Assembly: GCA_902785445.1 (NCBI GenBank)
Contig: CACZYN010000023.1
Coordinates: 1 to 13,193 of the forward strand
DNA: 13,193 nt
Origin: an uncultured Anaerovibrio sp.
GTDB taxonomy: Bacteria; Bacillota; Negativicutes; Selenomonadales; Selenomonadaceae
Direction of reading: 5' to 3'
This document shows positions 1 through 6,660 of the stretch, piece after piece. Each line of letters starts with the position of its first letter. The stretch's first letter is position 1. Position numbers and translations under genes: made by a program. A model generated the notes under the pieces. That model was not told where the DNA came from, made no database searches, and was given only the letters and a program-made list of their open reading frames with translations.

Positions 1-132
1 ATACTTGTCTAACGAAATGATATAGCGCGGGTAACCATCCTTTATGCTTCTAAAAGGCCGATACTCACGCTCTTTTATTTTTTCTGTGGCTTTATCATCT
101 TCGCCATGCAATGTATATGCAACCTGAACATA
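1..132 (-). pseudogene. C-terminal fragment of an AAA ATPase with DUF4143 domain, broken at its 5' side
   Basis: Read on the minus strand from base 132 to base 1, one frame stays open for 44 codons. It begins YVQVAYTL and ends IKDGYPRYIISLDKY. This is the pattern of the C-terminal domain of the large AAA+/DUF4143 ATPase family, whose usual ending reads roughly YVQVAY...E.REF..L..I.DNYPKYVISLD. These proteins are about 400 residues, so most of the gene, including the Walker ATPase part, is missing on the upstream side. Beyond base 132 the same frame runs into antisense rsmG sequence, does not resemble the family, and stops at 193-195. The gene continues off the left edge. The family recognition is from memory of conserved residues. 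The break could be a real rearrangement or an assembly chimera. Confidence 0.72.
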
Positions 133-692
133 AGCATATGATTGATTCTTTGTCATGCTGGAATGAGGAACTATTCGACGAAAATATAAAGGTTATAGAT
201 GTGGGAACTGGTGCAGGATTTCCAGGAATTCCCCTGAAGATCTTTAAGCCGGGCATTAAGCTTACTTTATTGGATTCCCTCAATAAACGAATTGTTTTTC
301 TCAGGACAGTAGTTGATGAATTGGGGCTAAAAAATGTGGAGTGTATCCATGCCAGAGCCGAGGAAGGCGCCCGTAACAAGGAGCTCAGGGAGCAGTTTGA
401 TTTGGTTGTTTCTCGGGCAGTGGCCAGATTGTCTGTGTTGGCAGAGTATTGTCTTCCTTTTGTGAAAATTAATGGAACCTTTGCAGCGTTAAAGGGAATG
501 AAATACGCCCAGGAAACTCAAGATGGGAAAAAGGCAGTGTCCATTTTAGGGGGCAGTACTCCTGATTGTGTGGAAATCAGGCTTCCAGATCTGGATGATA
601 AACGGGCAGTTATCTACATAAAAAAAGAAAAGAGTACCCCAAAAGCCTATCCGAGAAAGGCAGGTACTCCGGACAAAAATCCATTGCTGTAA
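111..692 (+). CDS. rsmG: 16S rRNA (guanine-527-N7)-methyltransferase RsmG, 5'-truncated
   Basis: RsmG uses S-adenosylmethionine to make m7G527 in 16S rRNA. The family is recognised by KHMIDSL (KHFxDS in relatives), the SAM-binding stretch VIDVGTGAGFPGIPL (residues 28-42 of this frame), LLDSLNKRIVFL, VVSRAVARLSVLAEYCLPFVK, ALKG and the C-terminal TPKAYPRKAGTPDKNPL. RsmG is normally about 240 residues and KHFxDS lies near residue 65, so about 60 N-terminal residues are missing. The seven residues before KHMIDSL are read from the antisense of the DUF4143 fragment, and the ATG at 111 has no good ribosome-binding site. True homology therefore starts at about base 132. The protein is probably non-functional if the junction is real. 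In many Firmicutes rsmG lies just upstream of parAB; here about 6.8 kb intervene. Confidence 0.9.
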   Translation: MYMQPEHKHMIDSLSCWNEELFDENIKVIDVGTGAGFPGIPLKIFKPGIKLTLLDSLNKRIVFLRTVVDELGLKNVECIHARAEEGARNKELREQFDLVVSRAVARLSVLAEYCLPFVKINGTFAALKGMKYAQETQDGKKAVSILGGSTPDCVEIRLPDLDDKRAVIYIKKEKSTPKAYPRKAGTPDKNPLL

Positions 693-779
693 TAAAGGAT
701 TTTAGATATTTTTAGAGAATTTTTATAGGTGGACAGATAGTGTTTTGTTTTCAGTGATTCATACGAGGATGTGAAATTC

Positions 780-1364
780 ATGAAGAAAAAAATAGTAATA
801 CTTCTTACATTTATTGTGATGCTATGTAGCTTTTCAGTGGTTTTTGCCAATGATTCGGGAAATGGAGATCCTAAATCCGCGCAAGCAAATTCAGAAGAAC
901 AAGATAATCAAGAAGATAAGGAATTAAGGTTTATCAAATTTGCTGAAGATGAATCATTTGTATATCTTTTGGATAGAAAGGATTCTGGCTGGATCAGAAA
1001 ACCTTATACAGCTGATACTTATGTAATTGACGCCTGGATAAAGATGATTCCTTATAAATTTGATGCTACTGATGCATATATTGCCAGTGACGAGTATGAT
1101 AATTATTATTTGGAGCACTATTTGATTGATCCGGCGAATAAGCGTATACAATTTTTGTGTGAAATTGAAGTTTCTGGAAGACCAGAAAACAATATCAAGC
1201 AGCGAAAATATGCACCTAATGGTTGGGAAGGACTTGTACCGGAAAGCGTTGAAGATACCATATACCATGGAGTAGTGAAGGAATATGGTAAAAAGAAGGG
1301 TGATGGAACTATTAAACAGTTTACGGATATGCTGGAGGATGTTTTCCATATATCAATTACCTAA
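780..1364 (+). CDS. Predicted secreted protein of unknown function
   Basis: This 194-residue protein has a clear Sec signal peptide: MKKK, a hydrophobic core of about 17 residues, and a likely cut after VFA at residue 23. A short acidic, Gln/Asn/Ser-rich linker follows (about 24-45). The mature part (about 46-194) is rich in Tyr, Asp and Lys, starting RFIKFAEDESFVYLLDRKDSGWIRKPYTAD, and has no transmembrane segment or lipobox cysteine. I do not recognise the family; it looks like a small compact extracellular domain. The GTG at 771 is in frame, but the GAGGA at 765-769 is only one base from it, whereas the ATG at 780 has 10 bases of spacing and begins a normal signal peptide. It lies 87 bases after rsmG in the same direction and ends beside the DnaA-box cluster. 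Confidence 0.7.
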   Translation: MKKKIVILLTFIVMLCSFSVVFANDSGNGDPKSAQANSEEQDNQEDKELRFIKFAEDESFVYLLDRKDSGWIRKPYTADTYVIDAWIKMIPYKFDATDAYIASDEYDNYYLEHYLIDPANKRIQFLCEIEVSGRPENNIKQRKYAPNGWEGLVPESVEDTIYHGVVKEYGKKKGDGTIKQFTDMLEDVFHISIT

Positions 1365-1440
1365 TTATCAACAAAAATAAAGGTACTATCCACAAATAAA
1401 CCGAACAAATTTGTGAATATGTTAATAAATCTGTGGATAA
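1365..1440. promoter_or_regulatory. Cluster of four DnaA-box-like 9-mers (possible origin element)
   Basis: Measured against the DnaA box TTATCCACA, this AT-rich spacer holds TTATCAACA at 1365-1373 (plus, one mismatch), CTATCCACA at 1386-1394 (plus, one mismatch), TGTGAATAT at 1412-1420 (minus ATATTCACA, two mismatches, or one to the looser TTWTNCACA), and TGTGGATAA at 1432-1440 (minus, perfect). Two point each way within 76 bases. Nearby rsmG, parAB and two parS sites put the region near the origin, so a DnaA-binding role is plausible. Whether it is oriC itself is inference: dnaA, dnaN and mnmG are not in the window. Confidence 0.45.
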
Positions 1441-1443
1441 GTA

Positions 1444-1489
1444 TGAAAAACTCCTGTTAGAGCACTTGTTAAAAGCCTAACAGGAGTTT
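1444..1489 (-). terminator. Rho-independent terminator after the AICAR formyltransferase gene
   Basis: AAACTCCTGTTAG at 1448-1460 and CTAACAGGAGTTT at 1477-1489 form a perfect 13-bp stem with a 16-base loop. On the minus strand the stem runs into TTTTTCA, as expected for ending transcripts of the gene that stops at 1503. On the plus strand it is followed by TTTATTTATT, so it may also stop leftover transcription from the secreted-protein gene. Confidence 0.8.
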
Positions 1490-1502
1490 ATTTATTGATT
1501 AA

Positions 1503-2675
1503 TTAATGATGGAATAATCTTATATGGGTAAAGGCCATAGTAATGTCATACTTGTCAGCAGTTTCAATTACATTGTCATCACGGATTGAACCACCGGACT
1601 GGGCTATATATTGAACACCACTCTTGTGAGCACGTTCAACATTATCACCAAATGGGAAGAAAGCATCAGAGCCAAGAGATACTCCAGAAATAGTTTTTAA
1701 ATATTCTTTTTTCTCTTCTCTGGTAAGTGGGGCAGGCTTATGAGTAAATACCCGTTGCCAGTCATCGGTCTCCAGTAAATCTTCCCATTCTTCAGAGATA
1801 TATACATCAATGGCATTGTCCCGATCAGGGCGTCTAACCTCATCCTTAAATGGTAATGCCAGTACTTTCGGGTGTTGTCTCAGATGCCAAACATCGGCCT
1901 TATTTCCAGCCAAGCGGGTGCAATGAACTCTGGATTGCTGACCAGCACCGATACCAATTGCCTGACCACCTTTGGCATAGCATACGGAATTGGATTGAGT
2001 ATATTTAAGAGTAATTAATGCAATGAGTAAATCACGCTTTGCTTCTGGGGAAAAATCCTTGGATTTCGTTGGGATATCTTTTAAGCAATCGTCGGTAATT
2101 TCAACGTCATTACGCTGTTGCTCAAAGGTCACCCCAAAGACATCCTTGTGTTCTAACGGGGCTGGATTGTAATCATTGTTCATCTGTAATACAAGATAAG
2201 TTCCCTTGCGCTTGTTTTTTAATATTTCCAAGGCCTCTTTGGAGTATGAAGGGGCAATTATACCATCAGATACTTCTCTAGCCAAAAAAGAAGCGGTCTG
2301 GGCATCACACTCATCAGATAAAGCTACAAAATCTCCGTAGGATGACATGCGGTCAGCACCTCTGGCTCTTATATAGGCAGTAGCAATTGGTGAAAGCTCG
2401 ATGCCTTCTACAAAATATACCTTTTGGAGAAGGTCGGAAAGTGGTACGGCAACAGCTGCACCAGCTGGACTTACATGTTTGAAAGATGCTGCTGCTGGAA
2501 GTCCTGTAGCTTTTTTTAATTCCTTTACCAGTTGCCAGCTATTCATGGCATCCAGTAAATTAATATAACCTGGCTTGCCATTTAAAACTGTAAAAGGCAG
2601 GTCGCCTTTTTCCATAAATACCTTGGCCGGTTTCTGATTTGGGTTACAACCATACTTTAATTCCAATTCCTGCAT
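1503..2675 (-). CDS. purH: Stand-alone AICAR formyltransferase (phosphoribosylaminoimidazolecarboxamide formyltransferase)
   Basis: This enzyme transfers a formyl group from 10-formyl-tetrahydrofolate to AICAR to give FAICAR, the penultimate step of IMP synthesis. It has 390 residues and starts with KYGCNPNQKPAKV. SFKHVSPAG at 64-72 contains the Lys-His pair expected at the active site. The C-terminal part carries SDAFFPFGDNVERA, GVQYIAQSGGSIRDD and the closing MAFTHIRLFHH. Unlike the usual ~510-residue bifunctional PurH, it has no N-terminal IMP cyclohydrolase domain. It matches the shorter monofunctional family found in some Clostridia and Negativicutes, so the symbol purH covers only the transformylase half. 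IMP cyclohydrolase must be encoded elsewhere. The start is supported by AGGAG about 8 bases before the ATG. It is transcribed away from pfkA. Confidence 0.93.
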   Translation of the reverse strand: MQELELKYGCNPNQKPAKVFMEKGDLPFTVLNGKPGYINLLDAMNSWQLVKELKKATGLPAAASFKHVSPAGAAVAVPLSDLLQKVYFVEGIELSPIATAYIRARGADRMSSYGDFVALSDECDAQTASFLAREVSDGIIAPSYSKEALEILKNKRKGTYLVLQMNNDYNPAPLEHKDVFGVTFEQQRNDVEITDDCLKDIPTKSKDFSPEAKRDLLIALITLKYTQSNSVCYAKGGQAIGIGAGQQSRVHCTRLAGNKADVWHLRQHPKVLALPFKDEVRRPDRDNAIDVYISEEWEDLLETDDWQRVFTHKPAPLTREEKKEYLKTISGVSLGSDAFFPFGDNVERAHKSGVQYIAQSGGSIRDDNVIETADKYDITMAFTHIRLFHH

Positions 2676-2828
2676 TAATTTTACTCCTTTATAAATAATT
2701 AAACTTGGTTTATGTCGAGAAATGTTTTAGCCTCGACGAAACGCTAATAGGTATATTTTGCCTGTGGCAAAATTTGAACAACTGCGTTATAATTACTTTA
2801 GGTATGTGTTTAACGCAATTAAAACCGC
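2676..2828 (-). promoter_or_regulatory. Long leader of the AICAR formyltransferase gene with three inverted repeats
   Basis: From the predicted minus-strand start near 2828 to the start codon there are about 150 untranslated bases. They contain three perfect inverted repeats: TGCGTTA (2783-2789) with TAACGCA (2811-2817); ATTTTGCC (2755-2762) with GGCAAAAT (2766-2773) around a 3-base loop; and GTCGAG (2714-2719) with CTCGAC (2732-2737). No T-run follows any stem, so these are not simple terminators. I do not recognise a purine or ZTP riboswitch core. The region may be an RNA leader or a set of repressor operators. Confidence 0.4.
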
Positions 2829-2834
2829 AAGGTT

Positions 2835-2863
2835 ACTGTAACATCAGCATGTTTTTTTGTCAA
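2835..2863 (-). promoter_or_regulatory. Predicted promoter for the AICAR formyltransferase gene
   Basis: On the minus strand, TTGACA (2863-2858, perfect -35) is followed after exactly 17 bases by TACAGT (2840-2835, four of six matches to the -10). This fits a vegetative sigma promoter reading toward the gene that starts at 2675. Confidence 0.55.
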
Positions 2864-2873
2864 GGAAGGGTAT

Positions 2874-2902
2874 TTGACAAATGTGAATATATTTACTATT
2901 TA
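2874..2902 (+). promoter_or_regulatory. Predicted promoter for pfkA
   Basis: A perfect -35 TTGACA lies at 2874-2879. The best position 17 bases on is TATTTA at 2897-2902, a weak -10. The start would then be near 2909, leaving a leader of only about 15 bases before the pfkA ATG at 2923. The -35 box is trustworthy; the -10 is not certain. Confidence 0.45.
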
Positions 2903-2922
2903 TGTTCATGGGGGTATATGAT

Positions 2923-3885
2923 ATGTTGAAATGTATCGGTGTTTTGACAAGTGGTGGAGATAGTCCTGGTATGAATGCGGCGGTGCGTGCGGTGGTGCGT
3001 ACAGCTTTATTTGAAGGCGTTAAAGTTTGGGGAATTTATAATGGATACCGGGGTTTACTGGACGAGGAAATGGAAGAGATGACCTCCCGTAGTGTTAGTG
3101 ACATCATTCAACGAGGGGGAACTATTTTAGGAACTGCCCGCTGTAAGCGTTTTATGACTCCTGAAGGTAGAATGCAGGCCTATGAAAATATGAAAAAGCG
3201 TGGTATAGAGGGTCTGGTAATTATCGGTGGAGACGGTAGTCTTCGTGGAGCAACTCAGCTAAGCTTAGAAACAGGTGTTCCCATTGTTGGCTTGCCAGGA
3301 ACCATAGATAATGATGTTTGGGGGACGGATTACACCATTGGTTCTGATACTGCTGCCAATACTATTATTGATGCTATAAATAAACTTCGTGATACAGCTT
3401 CTTCTCATAATCGTATTGCTGTAGTTGAAGTAATGGGACGTCATTGTGGTTGGTTGGCCATGTTGGCTGGTATTGCCGGTGGAGCAGAGTTTATCCTCAT
3501 TCCGGAAAAAGAGTATAACCTTGATGATATTTGTCAGGGAATATTAAAATCATATGAGCAGGGACGTCGTTATTCCTTGATTGTAGTTGCTGAGGGATGT
3601 GGCAGCTCTTTGGAAATTGGCAAATATATTGAAGAAAAAACTAATATGGATGTGAGAGTTTCAGTCCTTGGTCATATTCAGCGTGGCGGATCCCCATCAG
3701 TCCAGGATCGGGTAAAGGCCAGCCAGTTGGGTGAAAAGGCTGCATTAGCTCTTATTGCAGGCCAGTCTGATGTGGTATTTGGTTTTAATCAGGGTAAGGT
3801 TGTAGCAATTGATTTGCATGATGCTATTACCAATAAGAAACCAATCAGTGGAGAATTCATTAGATTGGCAGAACAGTTAATCTAG
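2923..3885 (+). CDS. pfkA: ATP-dependent 6-phosphofructokinase
   Basis: This enzyme phosphorylates fructose 6-phosphate to fructose 1,6-bisphosphate, the committed step of glycolysis. It has 320 residues, the usual length for the bacterial PfkA type. Visible motifs are GVLTSGGDSPGMNA at the N-terminus, GGDGS at 102-106, PGTIDND at 125-131 with the catalytic Asp129, VVEVMGRHCGWLA, and GHIQRGGSPS in the C-terminal half. Gly in GGDGS and Gly in PGTIDND are the residues typical of ATP-using enzymes; PPi-using relatives carry Asp and Lys there. The ATG at 2923 is preferred over in-frame ATGs at 2902 and 2908 because a GGGGG ribosome-binding site sits 8 bases before it and the protein then begins MLKCIGVLTSGGDS like its relatives. 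The gene appears monocistronic, ending at the convergent terminator at 3934-3973. Confidence 0.96.
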   Translation: MLKCIGVLTSGGDSPGMNAAVRAVVRTALFEGVKVWGIYNGYRGLLDEEMEEMTSRSVSDIIQRGGTILGTARCKRFMTPEGRMQAYENMKKRGIEGLVIIGGDGSLRGATQLSLETGVPIVGLPGTIDNDVWGTDYTIGSDTAANTIIDAINKLRDTASSHNRIAVVEVMGRHCGWLAMLAGIAGGAEFILIPEKEYNLDDICQGILKSYEQGRRYSLIVVAEGCGSSLEIGKYIEEKTNMDVRVSVLGHIQRGGSPSVQDRVKASQLGEKAALALIAGQSDVVFGFNQGKVVAIDLHDAITNKKPISGEFIRLAEQLI

Positions 3886-3903
3886 AGCAAGTTAACAAAA
3901 AAA

Positions 3904-3919
3904 TGTTTCACGTGAAACA
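3904..3919. promoter_or_regulatory. parS site (ParB-binding centromere)
   Basis: TGTTTCACGTGAAACA is an exact match to the 16-bp palindromic parS consensus bound by chromosomal ParB/Spo0J. It lies between the convergent pfkA and metH genes, where bound ParB would not block a promoter. The ParB encoded at 8251-9243 is the obvious ligand. Confidence 0.95.
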
Positions 3920-3933
3920 TTTTTGGTAGATGA

Positions 3934-3973
3934 AAAACGGGTATGAGATAGATGTTTATCTCATACCCGTTTT
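3934..3973. terminator. Bidirectional terminator between pfkA and metH
   Basis: AAAACGGGTATGAGATA (3934-3950) and TATCTCATACCCGTTTT (3957-3973) form a 17-bp perfect stem with a 6-base loop. A-rich and T-rich ends on both sides let it work for either strand. It separates the convergent genes ending at 3885 (plus) and 3994 (minus). Confidence 0.85.
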
Positions 3974-3993
3974 ACTATGTTCATTTTATTAAA

Positions 3994-6369
3994 TTATTTA
4001 CCAACGATTTCATTGGCAATATTTAATGCTATTACCGCATCCTGGGCGTAATAATCAGCCCCAGCTTCATCGGCATAATCCTGAGTTAAGGCAGCACCAC
4101 CAACAATTACTTTTGATGTATTACCACTGTCCTTTAACTGGCGGATAACCTCATCAATTTCTGTCATGGTTGTGGTCATTAAAGCACAGAGACCTACAAT
4201 ATCAGCATCATTTTTTATGGCACTGGCCACAATTTCTTCGGCAGGCACATCTTTCCCTAAATCTATAAGATTAAAACCGCTATTTTCCAGTAATGCACCC
4301 ACAATATTTTTTCCCAGATCGTGTACATCACCTTTTACAGTAGCCAAAATTACTGTGCCCTTATCACCACTGCTAGTAGTTGCATATTTTTCTTTTAAAA
4401 TAGTAAAGGCACTTCGCATAGCTTCTGCTGACAGCAAAACCTGTGGAAGAAATACTCTGCCGGCCCCGAAGTCCACGCCTATATCATTCATGGCGGCTGT
4501 GAGACATTTTTCAGTAAGTTCATTAGGATCAATTCCAGTAGCCAGAGCTTTTTCAATTAGTTCAGGCATGGAATCGGCATCTCCCTCAATTACCGCCTGT
4601 TTCACAGCTTCCAATGGTGATAATTCCACATGTTTAGCTACAGCTGGACCCTTTGGAATATTAAGGTTAGCTTCATTTTTACTAAAGTCTCTGCCATTAG
4701 GATCCTTACCTAAAAGCGCCATGCTGGCCATCAAGGCATTCTGCATGGATTCATCATAAGGATTCATTATTGGTGCGTCTAAGCCAGCGGCCAGACACAT
4801 GGCAAAGAAGGTACTATTTATAAGCGGGCGGTTCGGAAGACCAAAGGAGATATTGCTAAGGCCCATTGTGGCAGGATAGCCATATTTTTCCCGATACAAA
4901 TGTAAGGTTTCTAATGTTTGGTTGCAAGCATTCTGATCCGCTGCCACAGTCATAACTAAACCATCCAAAAGGAAATCCCCGTCTTGTAATCCAGCTTCCT
5001 TCGCCGTTGATACGATAATATCCATTACTTCAAGACGCCCAGCAGGAGTTTTAGGGATACCATCATCTGTTAAAGGCAGACACAAAATAGCAGCACCATA
5101 TTTCTTGGCCAAAGGTATGAATGATTTGAGACGCTCTTTTTCAGCACTTACGGAATTGATCAATGCTCGTCCTGGATAAGCCCTAAGACCGGCCTCCAAT
5201 ACAGCAGCGTCACTGGTATCTATAACCAGTGGGGCATCCGTAAGTTGCGATATTTCTGTTATGGCTTTTTTCATGGCCTTAACCTGATCAATGCCACCCA
5301 CACCCATGTTAACATCCAGAAGATTGGCACCGGCCTTTACCTGATCCATAGCTTCTTTTTTTACAGACAGGAAAGAACCATCCTTTATTTCTGCTGCCAG
5401 TTTTTTGCGACCAGTAGGATTAATGCGTTCGCCGATTAATACCGTAGGGAGTTCTTTATCAACGGTTACTGTTTTACTGCGGCTAGTAAGCATTAATCTC
5501 CGTTGCAACGGTTTAAATTTTGGTTCTTCTACGTCCTTTAATGCATTTTTTATGGCAGAGATGTGACCAGGCGTTGTGCCGCAACAACCTCCGATGTAAG
5601 TAGCACCTGCTTGAATTAGCTTTGGTGCCCAATTACCAAAGTCCTCCGGAGTCATTGGAAAAGTGGTTTTTCCGTTGACTAACTGTGGCATTCCGGCATT
5701 TGGCTGAACACTAATAGGCTTATTGGTGTTTTCGGCCAATGCCTTTACTACAGGTACAAGCTGTTCCGGTCCAAGAGAGCAGTTTACGCCAATAATATCT
5801 GCACCCATAGCGTCCAAGGTTATTGCTTCAACCTGAGGGGATGTACCAGTAACGGTGCGGCCGTCCTCACTAAAGGAGAGCTGACAGATAACTGGTAAGG
5901 AAGTAACTTCTTTGGCAGCCAATAATGCGGCTCGCATTTCCTGTAAGTCAATGGAGGTTTCTATTAGTATGTAGTCTGCTCCGCCTTCTGCCAAAGCTGC
6001 GGCCTGTATTTTATAATTTTCAAAGGCATCTTCAAAATCCAAATCACCTAAGGGCTTAATGAAGCGTCCCGTTGGCCCCATGCTTCCTGCTACTTTTACA
6101 GTGTTCCCTGCGGCTGCCTTGGCGGCCTTTACAGCAGCAATATTAATTTCTCTGGCTCTGTCACTGAGATTGTAGTGGGAAAGCTTTAAAGGGGAGGCAC
6201 CAAAAGTATTAGTTTCAATAATTGTTGAACCTGCCTCCACGTATTGTTGGTGTACGGCAGTAATTTCCTCTGGTTTATCTATATTGAGAAGCTCCGGGCA
6301 ATATCCTGGGGCTAAAAGTCCTTTTTCTTGTAAGATGGTGCCCATGGCACCGTCAAATATATGAATCAT
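3994..6369 (-). CDS. metH: Cobalamin-dependent methionine synthase lacking the reactivation domain
   Basis: MetH moves a methyl group from 5-methyl-tetrahydrofolate to homocysteine through methylcobalamin. Domain order in the 791 residues: homocysteine S-methyltransferase (about 1-285) with zinc-ligand cysteines in GVNCS (Cys197) and GGCCGT (Cys262, Cys263); pterin-binding domain (about 305-560) starting VLIGERINPTGRKK; four-helix cobalamin cap (about 575-665); and the B12-binding Rossmann domain (about 668-791) with DVHDLG, where His683 is the lower cobalt ligand. E. coli MetH is about 1,227 residues because it also has an AdoMet-binding reactivation domain. That domain is absent here and is supplied by the separate gene at 6651-7331. 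The ATG has AAGGA about 9 bases upstream. The gene is read in the same direction as its partner, after a 281-base gap containing a structured element. Confidence 0.95.
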   Translation of the reverse strand: MIHIFDGAMGTILQEKGLLAPGYCPELLNIDKPEEITAVHQQYVEAGSTIIETNTFGASPLKLSHYNLSDRAREINIAAVKAAKAAAGNTVKVAGSMGPTGRFIKPLGDLDFEDAFENYKIQAAALAEGGADYILIETSIDLQEMRAALLAAKEVTSLPVICQLSFSEDGRTVTGTSPQVEAITLDAMGADIIGVNCSLGPEQLVPVVKALAENTNKPISVQPNAGMPQLVNGKTTFPMTPEDFGNWAPKLIQAGATYIGGCCGTTPGHISAIKNALKDVEEPKFKPLQRRLMLTSRSKTVTVDKELPTVLIGERINPTGRKKLAAEIKDGSFLSVKKEAMDQVKAGANLLDVNMGVGGIDQVKAMKKAITEISQLTDAPLVIDTSDAAVLEAGLRAYPGRALINSVSAEKERLKSFIPLAKKYGAAILCLPLTDDGIPKTPAGRLEVMDIIVSTAKEAGLQDGDFLLDGLVMTVAADQNACNQTLETLHLYREKYGYPATMGLSNISFGLPNRPLINSTFFAMCLAAGLDAPIMNPYDESMQNALMASMALLGKDPNGRDFSKNEANLNIPKGPAVAKHVELSPLEAVKQAVIEGDADSMPELIEKALATGIDPNELTEKCLTAAMNDIGVDFGAGRVFLPQVLLSAEAMRSAFTILKEKYATTSSGDKGTVILATVKGDVHDLGKNIVGALLENSGFNLIDLGKDVPAEEIVASAIKNDADIVGLCALMTTTMTEIDEVIRQLKDSGNTSKVIVGGAALTQDYADEAGADYYAQDAVIALNIANEIVGK

Positions 6370-6421
6370 AAAATCATTCCTTGCATAATTTACTTAAGGT
6401 TTGTAGAAATACCAGCCAAGA

Positions 6422-6593
6422 CCAGAGGACAATTTTCGGCTTCATCCCGCCGTTGCAATCGCCATGCACATTTATTTTCAGCATCTATAGGACGGTAAAA
6501 CCGTTCTTACATCTATCCATCTGCTTGATTAATTGCCCATGGTTCGCCTTCGGCAAGCAACTGTGGTCTTGCAGGCGAATAATTGTCCTCTGG
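6422..6593 (-). ncRNA. Unassigned structured element upstream of metH (candidate leader RNA)
   Basis: A 13-bp perfect inverted repeat closes 172 bases: CCAGAGGACAATT at 6422-6434 with AATTGTCCTCTGG at 6581-6593. Inside are further stems. TTCGCCT (6543-6549) pairs with AGGCGAA (6573-6579), continued by GCAAG (6553-6557) with CTTGC (6568-6572). ACGGT (6492-6496) pairs with ACCGT (6500-6504) around AAA. CGGC (6437-6440) pairs with GCCG (6449-6452). This suggests a multi-branched RNA ending about 50 bases before the metH start. I compared it by eye with SAM, SAH, cobalamin and THF riboswitches and the T-box and saw none of their conserved cores. The minus strand is chosen from its position before metH. 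An alternative is a small inverted-repeat element (MITE), but no target duplication is visible. Confidence 0.5.
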
Positions 6594-6631
6594 CCCATAG
6601 ATTTAGTTGCTAACAATAATGATATATTGAA

Positions 6632-6660
6632 AGTATATCGGTTTACGACCTTACTTGCAA
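6632..6660 (-). promoter_or_regulatory. Possible promoter for metH and its structured leader
   Basis: On the minus strand, TTGCAA (6660-6655, four of six matches) and TATACT (6637-6632, five of six) are 17 bases apart. Transcription would begin near 6625, upstream of the 172-nt element. The -35 lies inside the last codons of the reactivation gene. It is only a pattern match; metH may instead be read from the upstream promoter. Confidence 0.35.

Noticed and set aside
95..379. 94-codon open frame on the minus strand over rsmG
   Set aside because: It is antisense to strongly conserved RsmG sequence, has no family resemblance and is not in the frame of the DUF4143 fragment.
2705..2929. 74-codon open frame on the plus strand before pfkA
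   Set aside because: It has no ribosome-binding site or recognisable protein pattern and covers the promoters and inverted repeats of the divergent spacer.
4166..4759. 197-codon plus-strand frame inside metH
   Set aside because: It is antisense to conserved MetH domains; long antisense frames are common opposite biased coding sequence.
6422..6593. Known riboswitch (SAM-I, SAH, cobalamin, THF) or T-box before metH
   Set aside because: None of the conserved cores I know for these classes can be found on either strand, so no family name was given.
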